DNA of 64,000 nt from NCBI RefSeq assembly GCF_000003815.2, contig NC_049986.1:13734336-13798335 (forward strand). The letters are read 5' to 3'. The translations under genes were made by a program, and so were the position numbers. The DNA is from Branchiostoma floridae. Taxonomy: Eukaryota; Chordata; Leptocardii; Amphioxiformes; Branchiostomatidae. A model generated the notes under the pieces. That model was not told the origin of the DNA. It saw only the letters and a list, made by a program, of their open reading frames with translations, and did no database searches. Within the stretch, counting starts at the first letter, position 1, and each line of letters opens with the position of its first letter. Positions 45,501-58,300 of this stretch are shown piece by piece.

Positions 45501-48500
45501 TTTTCAATATTTAGCAAGGACACATAATTCAAATGGACTGCAATGTTAAATTTCAAGTGAAAGGAACCATTATCGGAGCTCTGTTCTCCCTACCCTCAGC
45601 CTGCCTTCCTCCTCTGCTGTTCCCACATGTTCCTCCCCCAACAGTGAGTACACAAACACCAGCAGGGCCAGCACATCCTCCACACTACACCTCTGTCTTC
45701 TGGACCGGTCACCTCGACCCTTAGACTCTTCTCTCTCCTACAGGACAAACAATGTGACTTTTCATAAATTGACAATACTTAATAATATCATTCTACTCCA
45801 GACCTCTAAGTACCCATGTTATCTGTATCTGTATCTGTATAGCCGGTATAACCGTCCGTCGGTGTAACACACCAGCTTTGCGGGCACGCGGTGTGGCAGC
45901 AGCTGCCTATATTACACTGAACGACATGTCACTCCTAACTTTTGCACATCTATCTGCAAGCATTCTTTAAAACTATACAGAGAATGTGCCGCTACTGTGC
46001 TTGGTGATATGGATAGTGTGAAAACAACTGTCATAACAACTACTGGCTATTAGGAGGAACAAAGCTAATAGAGACAAAATATTAAAGTAGAAAATAACAG
46101 CATTACATGGACATTACACACACCCTGAATGTAAAATAATGTATGCATAAACAAACAACATGACGTGGCATAAGATACAATGTATACCTCATCAGCTCCT
46201 TAAACAGTCTTCCGGATTTAAACAGACAAAATTCAAATGAAAGTTATCTATTTATTGGCTGTCTGACCTGTAACAGCTGAGTAAGCTGATGTAGTGCTGT
46301 GGGACAGCCCTGGTCTCCAGCGCTCTGCATCAGAGTCTTCTCCAGACTGAGTAACTCCTCGGTGTGAGGGTAGTGGGGGTGGTTCAGGGTCTGTACAGCA
46401 GCCATGGCCAGCTGAAGTACTCCTGCATGCTGTACAAAGGCTCTGGTGCTGTCAGGTTCCCTGTAAAGACACAAGTGTATGTGTAAACTACAGTAACTCC
46501 TCCGTGTGAGGGTAGCGGGGGTGGTTCAGGGTTTGCACAGCTGCCATGGCCAGCTGAAGTACACCTGCATGCTGTACAAAGGCTCTAGTGCTGTCAGGTT
46601 CCCTGTAAAGACACAAGTGTATGTGTAAACTACAGTAACTTCTATACTGTATGTATGTGTAAACTACAGTGTGAGGGTAGTTGGGGTGGTTCAAGGTTTG
46701 AACAGCAGCCATAGTTACCTGAAGTACTCATCCTGTGTGTTGGACAAATGCAATCAAGCATTCATTCAATGTCTTTTGTGTAAATAATCATAAGCCAGTC
46801 TACTATAACAAAGTTGCTGTCGGGTTCCCTGGTTACAGACACATCGGTACATTAGCTACACTGTGCTGATAGTGTAATGTTGTCAACGTAGTAATTATTG
46901 GAGAGTTCAAGAACTGAAGAAGAATAGATCTTGGGCTAAGATGCCCTGTTGGGTAATAGTTGGCCAGCTCAGTAACGCCCACCTCAGTGCTGTATGACAG
47001 CATCCCGTTGGGTAACAACTGAAAGCCCAGCTGGTAAACTGAGGATTCGGGATTATACACAGAAAGGAAACATCAACTAAGACAACCTGAATAGTTTGAG
47101 ATGTCCCTCCAGCTGCTGTGCCCCCAGCCGGCCAGGTTTGGTGGGCAGGCTGACCAGCAGCTTCTCTTGAGTGGCCACGTCCACCAGGTGCCTGTTTACA
47201 TCCATCAGGCATTCCTGCAGGAAACAGACATGGTGATCAACATATAAAACACATGAGAAAGTGATAACTAGTACCTATGAACACTGTTTATTGTATCACA
47301 TATCAGTTTGGCTGAAAAGACTGTGAAGGACAAAATTTTGACCCAACCATCAAAGAAATGTGAACTTCATGACATGAAACATGCAAAATTATAAGCTTAA
47401 AATGACCAATTTGACAACAAAAAATTCAAAGCTGGAGACGTCAGCCCTGTGCCAAACAATGGTAAATCATCAAAATATACAAACATTAGATCTTGTTCTG
47501 CATCAAACCTGAATTGTGCACAGACTACCACGGCTTCATAGAAAATAACTGCTGTGACTTTTCAAGCTTTGACAGTCAAAAAACATGACAAGGTGTCAAC
47601 TATGCTGCTGATGTAAAACGATGAGAGAATGCAGTGCTGTACCTTTTGTTTAAGAGTGACAAAGGAGCTGAGTAGAGCCTGTGAACCAGAGTCTGCATGG
47701 CTCAGTGTGCCTGGGCAGATCAGCTGGGGGTACAGCTGGCTGGAGGGGGGACAACAAAATCAACAAAGATGACAACTATTACTGGAAATTTAACAATACA
47801 CATCACAGTATATATCAATGAAAGTTAAAAATCCAGGTAATGAGATATGCATCATCATCATCATCAATAATAAGATATGCACTACAAAAGACACTAAAGC
47901 AACTGGAAAAGTTTCATAAACTGTCATAGGTTTCAAATAGCACCCACTATCTATGGCACATCCACTATCTTCCCTCACCTATACCTACTCCATATATTCT
48001 TAATAATTGTACTCACGCTCCCTTAGACAGTAGACTGGTCATGTTGATGGACACATCCACGGTGTGACCCTGCAATCGTGGTAACAACTTAATGACCTTG
48101 TCCGCCAGCGAGTCTGTCTGATGACCGCACGGGCCCACCATGTCCAGACTTCTGTCCACAAACAGGATGGATGCTTTGTTGGCTGCCGTCTGGGGATACA
48201 AGCAAGGGTAATTTCAGTTTGTCAGCAACACTTCTTATGGTTTGTTCCTGGTAGCTGAAAGAATTTTAATCTTACACAAAATCAAACTTGAGAGCATAGA
48301 GGCAATGAGAAAGTAGAAGGTACCATTTTCATAAAGTACCTACAAAATGTACAATGCTCACTGTTGGTATCTCAAACTTACGGAAACTTTCAAACTACAA
48401 TAGTCACTAGACTATCTACTTCTTCTCCTGCATGGTGTTATTGACCATGATACATTGTTACATCGCAGGATGTAACTGCAGCTTAAACCTTGTACATGTA

Positions 48501-50836
48501 TGTTACATAATCAGTTGATGCATGTACAGTACAAATGTAATTCTCCAACTGGACCTACTTTTCTCCTGTTCTTGGCAGAGTTGAGATTTGCCAGCTCAGA
48601 AGCGATGACCCTGCTGAAGGGGCCAACAGCATAACAGTCTTCTCTTACATTCAACCCTTCAAACAGGCTGCTGATGTTGGAGGCAAGCATCTAGAGTCAA
48701 AAACAATGTTGTGAAATATCAGTTGAGAACTTAGGATGTAAACATATTGATATAGCATTTTGAACTGTCAGTGACGCAATAAACGATTTTAAAAAGTACA
48801 ACAGGATTTTTGCAATACACAAAACCACATACTATGGTACTGTATGAAACAATCTTGAACTTAGTCCCCTAATAACCTGATATGACTGTATGGATGTCAT
48901 CATCATATTCACTTCCTGACTGTTTACAACATTAGACAGGATCCAAACCTGACTCCCAATACTCGAAGTATCATATTACACCATTTCCCTATCTACTTTC
49001 TTACCAGGTGCAAACTGGAAGCAAATTAGCAGGTGTCCCTGCCATGTATCAAGATAGCCTCCACCAGGCCTTCCTACAGGGGTGCAGGGATCGTAGAAAA
49101 AAATTGGGAAATTGGCCTCGGGAGTCAGTCCACGCTTAGATATACATTTCCCCTCCTGGTCGACCAACACCTCTGGTTTCAAAAACTCCCCTGGCAAATT
49201 ATTCCCCTATATCATAATGGCCTGTGTATATGGCACAGACCAGCATCAAGAGTCTTCAGACACAAAATTACCTTGATCCAGATCTGCAGGTCTGTAGACA
49301 GATGGCTGAGATCAATCTTCATAGAGTCCTCCCCAACAGCTTCTCCCTGATGGAACAATGAGAAACCATTGACAACCAAAATACATAGATCTACTTCCCA
49401 TCGGGTAATAACATCTTTAAATCTCTTCATTAGCACCAATGGATAAAACTTACGCTCTGGAGAAATCTTCCTTCTCTTTTAAATACTTGTCAGAATTTCA
49501 TACTTGTCAGTCTTCATTCCACCTTTTGATTCATGGCTAATGACCTACCTAATACTTTTATTTTCTTGTCCAGATTTCAATCTATGCCCAGTACTCACCC
49601 TTGCTATTCTCATCTGCCTGATACTGTCCATGTCTGAGGGTGTGAGGGGGAACATGGAGGAGTAGGCTGGTGTGGTGAACAGGCCAGGACAGATGGGGGC
49701 AAAACTTACAGGCTCGTACAACACCTCTGCTGTGTAGTTCTGTAAAGAAAAAAAGTGGCAGGTCAGAATAAAATCCACTGATTTGCTTCACAGTCCATTA
49801 AACATGGGGACCACATCTCAAACAGATCAATAGACTATGCATATGCATTTTGTATTTCAAATTGATCTTTATGTTACTCACCAAAAGCCTTTTGTTTTAA
49901 AAAAGAAACTTGTAACAGGAAAGACTTGGAATCTCTTGCGATCATTGGCCCCAGGTTTAGAAACACCTTTCCCAGTTAATGGTAAGAGAAAAAATGTAGA
50001 ATTATATAACTGAGTAGGGTTACATGCCCTGAATCTACACTGACTTGAGTAGTCTTAATCTGTTTCTCACAAGCTAGCCCTTGGTGCAAATTGCTTACAG
50101 ATAGTTTTGTAGCAATGTCTGTATAGATGTTGAAGTGAAGTCCTCACCATGTTCCCCATCCACTCACACATCTTCTCCTCAAACTGATCAAACACCTCCC
50201 TGCTGTCGCTCTCCTGTGCCCCGTGTACAGTCTGGTGTGTGAAGTGGTTGACCGTGCACACCACCACACAGTACTGGAACTGGCTGGCTGTGATGATGTC
50301 TCTGATGATAGTCATGGCCTGTCCCTTCAGCACCGAGGTCAGGACAAACACTGCCTTGGGCTGGTCCTCTTTGGCAGACTGGGATGAACAGTTATCAAAT
50401 ATAACTTTGTTACTTTCAGCTTAGAGCTCTACACTTACTAGTAGGAAGTGACTTATGAAGGACACAGGCCTTCAGGTGGATGAGCCTTGCTCTGTCATGC
50501 TGGACAGGGCTTTGCGAAAAGCATGATATCACCTCTCTACAAAGGATGAACTGAACTGAACTTCAGCTCTAAAGTATGTCCTTTTGGCTGCAATTTGGTC
50601 TAAGTTTTAATGGACCTAGGGAGCAATTATTCTTATCAAAACTTCAGTCTTACCTCAAAAGAAGAGAACTCCTTCACGTTGACGGCACCAGCCTTGAAAA
50701 GCCTGGCAGCGCCTCCGCTCCAGTGTAAGACTTCAGCCGAGGGTCCGTCCAAGAAAACCACCGCCTTGTTCACTTTGGCACAAACTCTGTCCCAGACGCT
50801 AGTAAACCAGCCTTGTAGAGGCTTTCCTGGCATCAT
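42582..50836 (-). CDS. SCFD2: Sec1 family domain-containing protein 2
   Basis: A Sec1/Munc18-family protein of membrane trafficking. Sixteen minus-strand exons: 50836-50654, 50378-50148, 49739-49599, 49346-49272, 48690-48559, 48189-48017, 47739-47643, 47214-47087, 46460-46268, 45737-45594, 44939-44901, 44457-44394, 44139-44037, 43638-43483, 43142-43010, 42674-42582. All phases match, giving 694 residues (human about 684). The start MMPGKPLQGW aligns with the vertebrate N terminus, followed by KAVVFLDGPSAEVLHW. Other landmarks: CEWMGNM|NYTAEV across the exon 2/3 junction, AVGPFSRVIASELAN, ILFVDRSLDMVGP, GHTVDV, GVLQLAMAAVQTLNHP, FHPDKPDIPDIEHLSSGLTD, VVGGVT and the ending STRLLKP..PDLGL. Exon 11 is only 39 bases with a weak donor (GTTTGA), so it is the least certain. 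The gene body also hosts repeats and a partial exon 9 duplication. Confidence 0.93.
45074..45145. repeat. 23-bp inverted repeat in SCFD2 intron
   Basis: CAAATAGCAATTACTCAAGC.. (45074-45096) pairs with 45123-45145 with one mismatch around a 26-base loop. Resembles a small foldback element. It lies in the intron between exons 10 and 11. Confidence 0.8.
45820..46008 (-). repeat. Dispersed repeat B with (TATCTG)n tail, copy 1
   Basis: Begins (TATCTG)n, then TATAGCCGGTATAACC, GTGTAACACACCAGCTTTGC, GCAGCAGCTGC, ACTTTTGCACATCTATCTGC and CTTGGTGATA. It is an inverted relative of 60966-61163. Taken on the minus strand it ends in a (CAGATA)n tail, as LINE or SINE 3' ends do. Confidence 0.85.
46493..46730 (-). 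pseudogene. Tandem partial duplicates of SCFD2 exon 9
   Basis: A 142-bp unit covering the acceptor and first half of exon 9 is repeated just upstream of the true exon in transcript order: one nearly identical copy (46493-46634) and a third shorter, diverged one (about 46670-46720). The second copy keeps the acceptor (TTTACAG|GGAACC) and the frame EPDSTRAFVQHAGVLQLAMA, but lacks the 3' half of the exon and its donor. It is probably skipped, but could be spliced to a cryptic donor. Confidence 0.85.
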
Positions 50837-51289
50837 GTTATCAGTTGTGAGAACGTATGAAGCAAATTGAGTAAGTCTGAGAAGAAACAGCGGTGAAAGA
50901 TTCCCTTAGCTTTAGCAGACGGGAAAAATGTCGTCCGCTAGATGATCAGTTGGGGAGGGGGGCGGTGTACAACGATGGGTTCAACAGCGCGTTGCACCTC
51001 AGTCCTTCTCTGTTTAAAAGTATTTTCTGAACATATCAGGTAAGAATACGCTTTACAAGCTTTACCTGTATACGTCCGGCATAAAATTCCCCAAAAGGTG
51101 AAGAAAACGACAGCTTATGGACAAAATATCGTACTTCCAGAGGAAGACCCAGAGGAAAAGTCCGCCATCTTTGTTGTCGACGTAACGGACGAGTCCACTT
51201 GACAGAGAGGGATAATCTCCGAGCAGATGTTGGGAACAAGATCAAAACTTTGCATTGTTCTCTTCGCCAAGAAGAGTATGTTATTGCTG

Positions 51290-52200
51290 ACTTGGGTCTG
51301 TATGTAGGTCAACAGCAAATAACTCCAGAAATTGTGGATGGAACTTTGTGATTTTTGGTAGGTGTGTAGCGTTTGTCAAAAGGAATCCCAAGTTCGAAAA
51401 CGGTTTACCTGGCGTTTTCCTACGGTACTGCAGCAAGCTTGGTATGTTTTTGGGGTTTGTTTTGGGCAGCATAAGTCAAAATGCAGCTGGGCGATTTTCA
51501 TGATACTTGGTAGGTGTGTAGCGGTTTCAGAGAGGAAGGTCAAGTGCGAAAATGGTTTACCTAGCTCTTACCTACGGTGCTGTAGCGGGATTTGTATGTA
51601 AGTGCGTTTGTCTGTATGCAAGATAACTCGAGAACCCTTGAATGGATCCTGATGTTATTTTGTAGGTGGGTGGGTGTCAAGAAAACGAAGGTCAAGTTCG
51701 ATAATGGGCCCTCTAGTGGCTGCCTAAAGTACTGCAGCAAACCTTTTAAATTATACATTTCGTGTTCTGGACAGGCTGTGGTCATAATTTTTGAGCGGTA
51801 GATAGCCCTTGAGACAGAGAGTAAGTGCTGTGAGTTTGGACCCCCTAGCGGCTTTTTGGGAACTGCAGGCACCGATTTCCTTCCAAACTTTGGACGAGAA
51901 TAACTCAAGAACGTGTTGACGGATCATCAGGATTTTTGGTATGTAGATAGAATGAGTGATGACTTGCACAATGTAATACTTATTATGCAAATCAGCAGAT
52001 AATTTGCATAATTAATGAGGAACGTTCAAAAATCCATTCCAACAGCATATAACTCAAGAATCTGTGTATGGATTTTCATGATATTTGGCATTTGAGTAGC
52101 GTTTGCAGAAAGGAAGGTTGTGTTCGAAAATAGTTGGCATATCATTTTCCGTTAGGACGGTAGCAGGCCGAGTAAATAGATGATACTCAAAATAATGGTC
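51290..52200 (+). repeat. Dispersed GGCCC/TTTGGTATGTAGATAG repeat array upstream of SCFD2
   Basis: Repeats AACTCAAGAA, GATTTTCATGATACTTGGTAGG, CTGCAGCA, GACCCCCTAGCGGC and ends with TTATGCAAATCAGC..TTTGCATAATTAATGAGG. The order of blocks matches 26291-26640, 39085-39500 and 40050-41400. Open frames on the minus strand across it are mutual relatives only because of this repeat. Confidence 0.75.
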
Positions 52201-55200
52201 CATTTCGCAAAAAAGAAATCTATATTGCGGAATTCAACTCCCACTGGCTAACTGCCTCTTAACCATTGACTGTAAAACTTGGTAGAGGACTGACTATAGA
52301 CTCTACTGTACTTTGCTTGTTATTTTCCCAGACCGGTAAGCCCCAAGTTGGGTAAGCCCCGATACGTGTGAATGCCTGATCATACAATCTGTTCATTTTC
52401 CAACAGGTCCAACATCTGGTCCACTGAATTTTTTCAGGTCTGTTTTTTCTGGACTGGTCCAATAAGAAAAAACAGTTTTGTACTGGTACTTAGTTCAAAC
52501 CATTATTTGGATCCCAGGAATCATGCATCCCTTTGGCTTTCCTGTTTTGTCCCTAAGTCTACCCATGGAAGATGTCTTATACTTATAATTCGGAGATCTA
52601 AAACTAGAATATATAAGTCCTCAAGGTTGGGTGCAATTTCTACAATGCCACTGGACAGGAATACTAGCCAAAGCATGGGCTATATGGTGCTGTACCAGTC
52701 ATTCATTTATTCAACAGTGATAATGAAGACAAAGAAGACACATAGCCAGACAGCCTTTAAGTACAAAAGAATAAAAAGTTTATTGGTACTGGAAAATATA
52801 TATTCATACTCACTGCTAAGGCGACTCAGAGCGAGAGAATACAGGTATTTACAAGATGGCTGAGTTCCAGACTAGGTGCCCGCAGCTTCCCTACTGCCCA
52901 CGATAACACTGACTACATGATACATGCAGACAAAACAAGATGATGTAGTCTTCATACTACCCTGCTCTTTCAAGTATCAGTATCATATCTTCTCTACACC
53001 TTGATTGATTGATCGGTAAGGCACATTACATAAGTCGGATGGGCTTGGATAAACAAGCGTTTGTATTTACAAATTCCTAACTTACGCCACCATTACAGAC
53101 AATAAAGGTGATAATTTGTGTCTAATTTTACAGATTTTGCCTTGACACCAACACCAACACAAACGTTAATGTTACTGGGCAAGGATGGACAGTGGGTACA
53201 TACTGCTCATTTTTAAAAAGGAAAACACATCAATACACTTTTCAACTGTCCTCATACAGTTCACCTTTGGCAATGCTCAACCTGAAAAGACGATTTGCTC
53301 TAAACAGGTGGGCTGTATCATCAATAGTAAAATTTTGACCATCGCGATTCACAACACCGTCAACAGTATAAATTGTTTCCTGGACAGTTATGAATGTCAA
53401 TAAGTACACAGAAACACCATGCCCACCTATCTAGTACTCAGATAAACATAGTAGAGGGTTAGTTGCTATTAGCAATCCCTCTCATGCAAATCTGCCCCTC
53501 TGGATTTGCAATGCCTAGACATAACAACGAGGATTTCACAGACATCTTCTTTCTCCTGACAACTCCTTTGCATTCTTCTCCCCACTGCTTGACAAACGTA
53601 CAATTTGTCACGTTCTAACACCCCACAGGTTTTGTAAACAAAACATACTTCACACAATGCGCCACATTTTTTTCTACACAACTCGGACCTCTACAAGGGA
53701 GGAGCCATGACAACAAAGGGAACAAACAAGCAGTTCTTCCTTCGACATTCGACAAGATGGTGATTGAAGTAAACATTGTCAAAGCCATTCATAGAGATGG
53801 CTCCAACTTTGCAGCAATACCAAAATTCCCTACAAGTTGTCTCGGCTCCCAGTTATACCAAGGACATTATATCCGTATATGATGTCCTTGGATCTACAAA
53901 CCAATACACATGCATCTTGCAAATTGCTCAAACAGCATGCAACAAACTCTCTGAGTACGACCCCTCAAATGCTGTCCTAGCCACTTGGCACTGGTGCCAC
54001 TTAATCAATCAGCCATATTGGAGAATTAGATGATGTAAGAGCCATTGACGATTCTTTATCTTGAAACTACTGGTTGATTACTGAATATCCTTTCCATTCT
54101 AACATCTACAATGTAGGATAATTGTCTAAAGCTATTTGTAAAGTGACAGGTTCCTCTTTGGTCCTCCACACTTGCATACTTACTGGCTGTGTCCAAGCAT
54201 GGCTGCCGTTACGTGTATTCCATGACATCACTAGAAAACCTGCCTTACATTGGTCCTACAAGCACCCGTTTTTAACAGAGAAACACTGACAGATGATACA
54301 ATGTACACCAGTTCTATACACAATTTCTGCACAAAAAGATCCACAAATCACATTTAGGCTGCATCAATTTTTTGGCTTCTGGTTTTAATTTTTTTGTCCT
54401 AAAATCACTTATAACTTTCTTTGGGAAAATACATTCTGTACATATTTTGCAAATACGCTGAAGGTGCGTCCAAATTTTGTTTCCTCTTTAGAATTAACAG
54501 ACACCAGATCATTCAATTCATGGAGCCTAAATAATTAGAATACTACAAATTCTCATGATCTGAAAAATGATCTATACAGTGGTAAGACCAAACACAGTTT
54601 CAAAAAATATCAAATATCTGTTTGCCCTCCCCGAGACAATCACCACAGAAATTATGGCCACAGATTACTGCATGCATGATACAACACAAAATTCCTTAAC
54701 CTGCCATCTACAAAAGTATTTATCAGAATCTATACAAATTGTTCAACACTCTCAGCTTCAGTAAAGGTTCTTACATGGTAAGTCATCTCTATATATGGAA
54801 GTGGTCAATCAAAATGTGCCTTGATTAAAAAACTAATTGCAGTGACAACTTCAGCATTGTGTTGATGTTAAGTACAGTGGTTGCTAAGTCCCCTTTTACC
54901 TGTCTACCTTAATAAGTTATCTTCAGGAAAATCAAATCAAAGATTTAAGGGACATGATTCACTCCATTACTGTACAAAACAAATCCCAAACCAAGTCACC
55001 AAAACATCAGGTACTGACGGCACAAATAGAGGTCTTGATTAGTCGGGTACTGCCCAATAACAGCGTATTTCCTCAATACCATGATAAATATTACATACAC
55101 TGCAAGCATCTCACCAAATCCATGTAGAACTTGTCATCATATCTAACAGGTCGTCACAATATTGGAAATTTGTCCTACCAATTTCAGACTTTGCAGATCA

Positions 55201-55313
55201 ACACTTAAAAAAGCTGTCTTCCTGATGTGTTGGTGACTTTTTATGTTTCAGTAGTCTTATTGTTAAAAACCTTTAAAAAAGCTAAAATGACCTTAAGTTG
55301 CTATCTTTCTACA
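52201..55313 (-). other. Probable long 3' UTR of NOS1AP plus intergenic DNA
   Basis: No coding exon recognised. Minus-strand AATAAA hexamers at 52784-52779 and 52711-52706 would give a 3' UTR of about 2.5 kb. The sequence between is AT-rich and free of obvious repeats, unlike the DNA left of 52200, which fits a transcribed UTR. Confidence 0.4.
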
Positions 55314-58300
55314 TCAATTAAATGGATCAAAGTCTTCAAAACCCAACGACTCCATGGTCTGGGTTTGTCTGAATCCTCCTGAATCTCTGTCCCTCGGAAC
55401 CCCTGAATCCTCCGACAGTTCCGTGTTCTCGTCGTCCGAGAAGCTGATGTGGAGCTTCATCTCATTCAGACCCAGCTTCTGACCCTTTCTCGGGCTCGAA
55501 CTCAAATCGTTCAAGTTTCCGTCGTTCTCAAAGCTTGGCGACTTGCTCTGGCTGCTGCCGAACCCGCTCGACTCGCTCGGTGAAATGGCCGACTCCGACT
55601 CGGATCCGTTTGCCTCCGCGCTCTCTGCTCCCTGTTGCTCCGATGCAAGCTCACCCTCCGGAACCATCAGATCCTGCGTGGTTTTCAATGAATTCCTGCT
55701 GCGTTTGGACTTGGGAGGAGGGTCTATTTTGGGCGCAATGTTGAATTCTTGGCTTCCATCTAATGACCCTTCTTGCGGAAGTGGTACAAGGACTTTGAGC
55801 TTCCCGTCTGGCCCTGCTGACGTGTGTAACACTGTTTTCTTTGGCTCCGGTCGGGGCTTGGAAATCAGGGACTCGTTTGACAGCTCTTTCCTGTCACTCT
55901 CAACCTCGGAGGTGTTGCCGTTGATCCCAGAATCACTGTCCAAGTCCAACAGGAAGGAGGACTCGTCCTTTGCTCCCACCTTAACAGGGCTGGAGGGTAC
56001 ATGACTGGAGTCACCGTCACATAGGAGTTCTGTGAACATAGAGAGAGAGATTAGTCAGTCATTAGCCACATGGACAATTACTTCAGCACTGAATTAAATT
56101 CAAACTTTCAACCCATATAACAAAAATGCAACACACAAACGGTTCAGTTGACGTAGGGTTGAAAGATAAAAGAGTCCTAACCAATTTACTTACATGTGGC
56201 AACACGAAAAGGCTTTTATTCTAATTATTCTGTTGCTGAAATGTTACTGAAATTAATAAAAGTTGATCAACACAAGGTAAGACACTGGTTCTATCCTGAT
56301 TGACTAGTGTCTAACAGACTAGTTGCATTTATTTTACAGCAGGAGCATGAAGCTTTTAAGCACAGTTAGCAGAATAAGTCATAGCCAGTTAAGATGATCA
56401 GAATAGGCACCAAGGCTATTCCAGTCAAAAGGTTTGCGCATGAAGGAAAAAACCTTAAAAATCTTCTTTACCAACTTTTTGATGGGACAGCCTTAATGAT
56501 ACAGCAGGAAGAAAACACCCGGCACACAAACCAAACCAAGAAGACACTGCAAACAAAAGACAACTTGCGCATGCTGTACCTTTACTAGCGTGCTCTTTTA
56601 CAAGAGGTTGAATACCTAAGCTGGTGTTTTCGAACATCCCTGGTACATGGGATGAAATTCCCCCCTGCTGAGCGTCCTCTACGTCCTGAAACTCGGGGAG
56701 GATGACTACCCCTGGGGCGGGGGTGTTTGTGTCTGGGAGGGGAGGGTCGTTGGAAGGGTGGGGGGTAGAGAGGGGCGGGATGGTCTCGCTGTAGCTCTGG
56801 CCCGTGAGCTGCGTCTCCAGGTCCTGTACGTTAGCGACCAGCGTGCCGACGTGCTGCAGCAGGTCTCTGTTCTGCAGGAGCAGCTGGTGGGTACGTGCCT
56901 GTGGGATAGCATGTATGTAAAAATTGTGTATGAGAAAAAAATAAAAGATTTATAAGACTCATCAGGACTTTAAATGATGTAATTTGTAAACTGTATCTCT
57001 GTGGGTACATGCCTGTGGGACAGGACAGGGGGACAGGGATTCATACATGGGAATAAATTCTGCATATCTTTCTCCACAACTTCATGTTTCTCCCCAAACT
57101 TTCATTTTGTAGGTACTATAGCAAATTACAAATGTAGCATGTCCAAGTAACAATACAGCATTAGTTACTTATTATAAAGTAACTACTATCATAATGTATC
57201 TACCAAGATTCTATGATTCCTCTCGTGTACACTAAAATTAAAGGGGAAAAAAGAACAATTTCCAACATTGATGTACATTTTAACATACACATGAATGGGA
57301 ACTTGTTGAAAGTTAAAATGTAAGAAGGATCTAATACAATGTTCAGCAATACAGTCAAACCTGCCCAAGACGACCACCTGGGGGACCGGAGAAAAGTGGT
57401 CGATTTGGACAGGTGGTCGCTGAGAAGAGTATCGACTCAAAACATGCCCAATGCAAAGTATAAATGGTTTCCGTTGTGTTTAATGGCAAATAGCAAGCAC
57501 ACTGCACGCACGCAAAGAAGCAAGGTCTTTAATGTCAAATACAACACGCACACTGTAGATTGTAAATTTAACCCCAAGCTTGTATCGAGCTTTTATATGA
57601 TACAGTGTTTTAAAGCTCAATATTTGTACCCTAACGTTTTAGACAGTAAGGGAACTTTGATGCTGTCAGTTACCATACAAGCCATGCGTCGCTGTGTTCT
57701 TGATCGCCGTATCTGAAATAGCTACGGTGCACCTTTCGAATTCGATGCCCGGTACGTCCCGATAGCGTACTAACATAACCACGGGTGAATGTACAGTACA
57801 GTTGGACAAAAGCACTCACACAGATCTTTCTTAAAAAGGTATGAGCTACACAGATCTTTCTTAAAAAGTATGAGGCTATATACGTTTCAGCATTCGTTCA
57901 CTTTATAATGATAGATTTAAAAGAAAACTTCTGCAACAACTAAATTCGGATTTTCTTACAACGAAATTTCCTCCCATATTACAGTAGACTGCCCCATTGA
58001 CCCACCCATTGACCGCCGTCATCTTTATTCTAAACATAACATCGTAATGACAGTCAAAATCCGACGCAAACTGGCCGATTTCAGCACAACATCGCGCTAG
58101 TTATCATAAAAAAATCGGTGAAAACCTCAATTTTGAAAATGATGCGGTCGTTATGGGTCTCAATTTGAGCCGGTCGCGGTCGCGTTGGCCAGGTGGTCGT
58201 TGAGTAAAGGTCGCTTAATGCTTACGTCAATGGGAAAAAAAATCGGGACCGAGAAAAAGCGGTCGAAATGGCCAGGTGGTCGCTGAGAAGAGGTGGTCGC

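Noticed and set aside
55543-56004. 153-codon frame on the plus strand
   Set aside because: Antisense shadow of the last NOS1AP exon, explained by its Ser/Asp-rich codon use.
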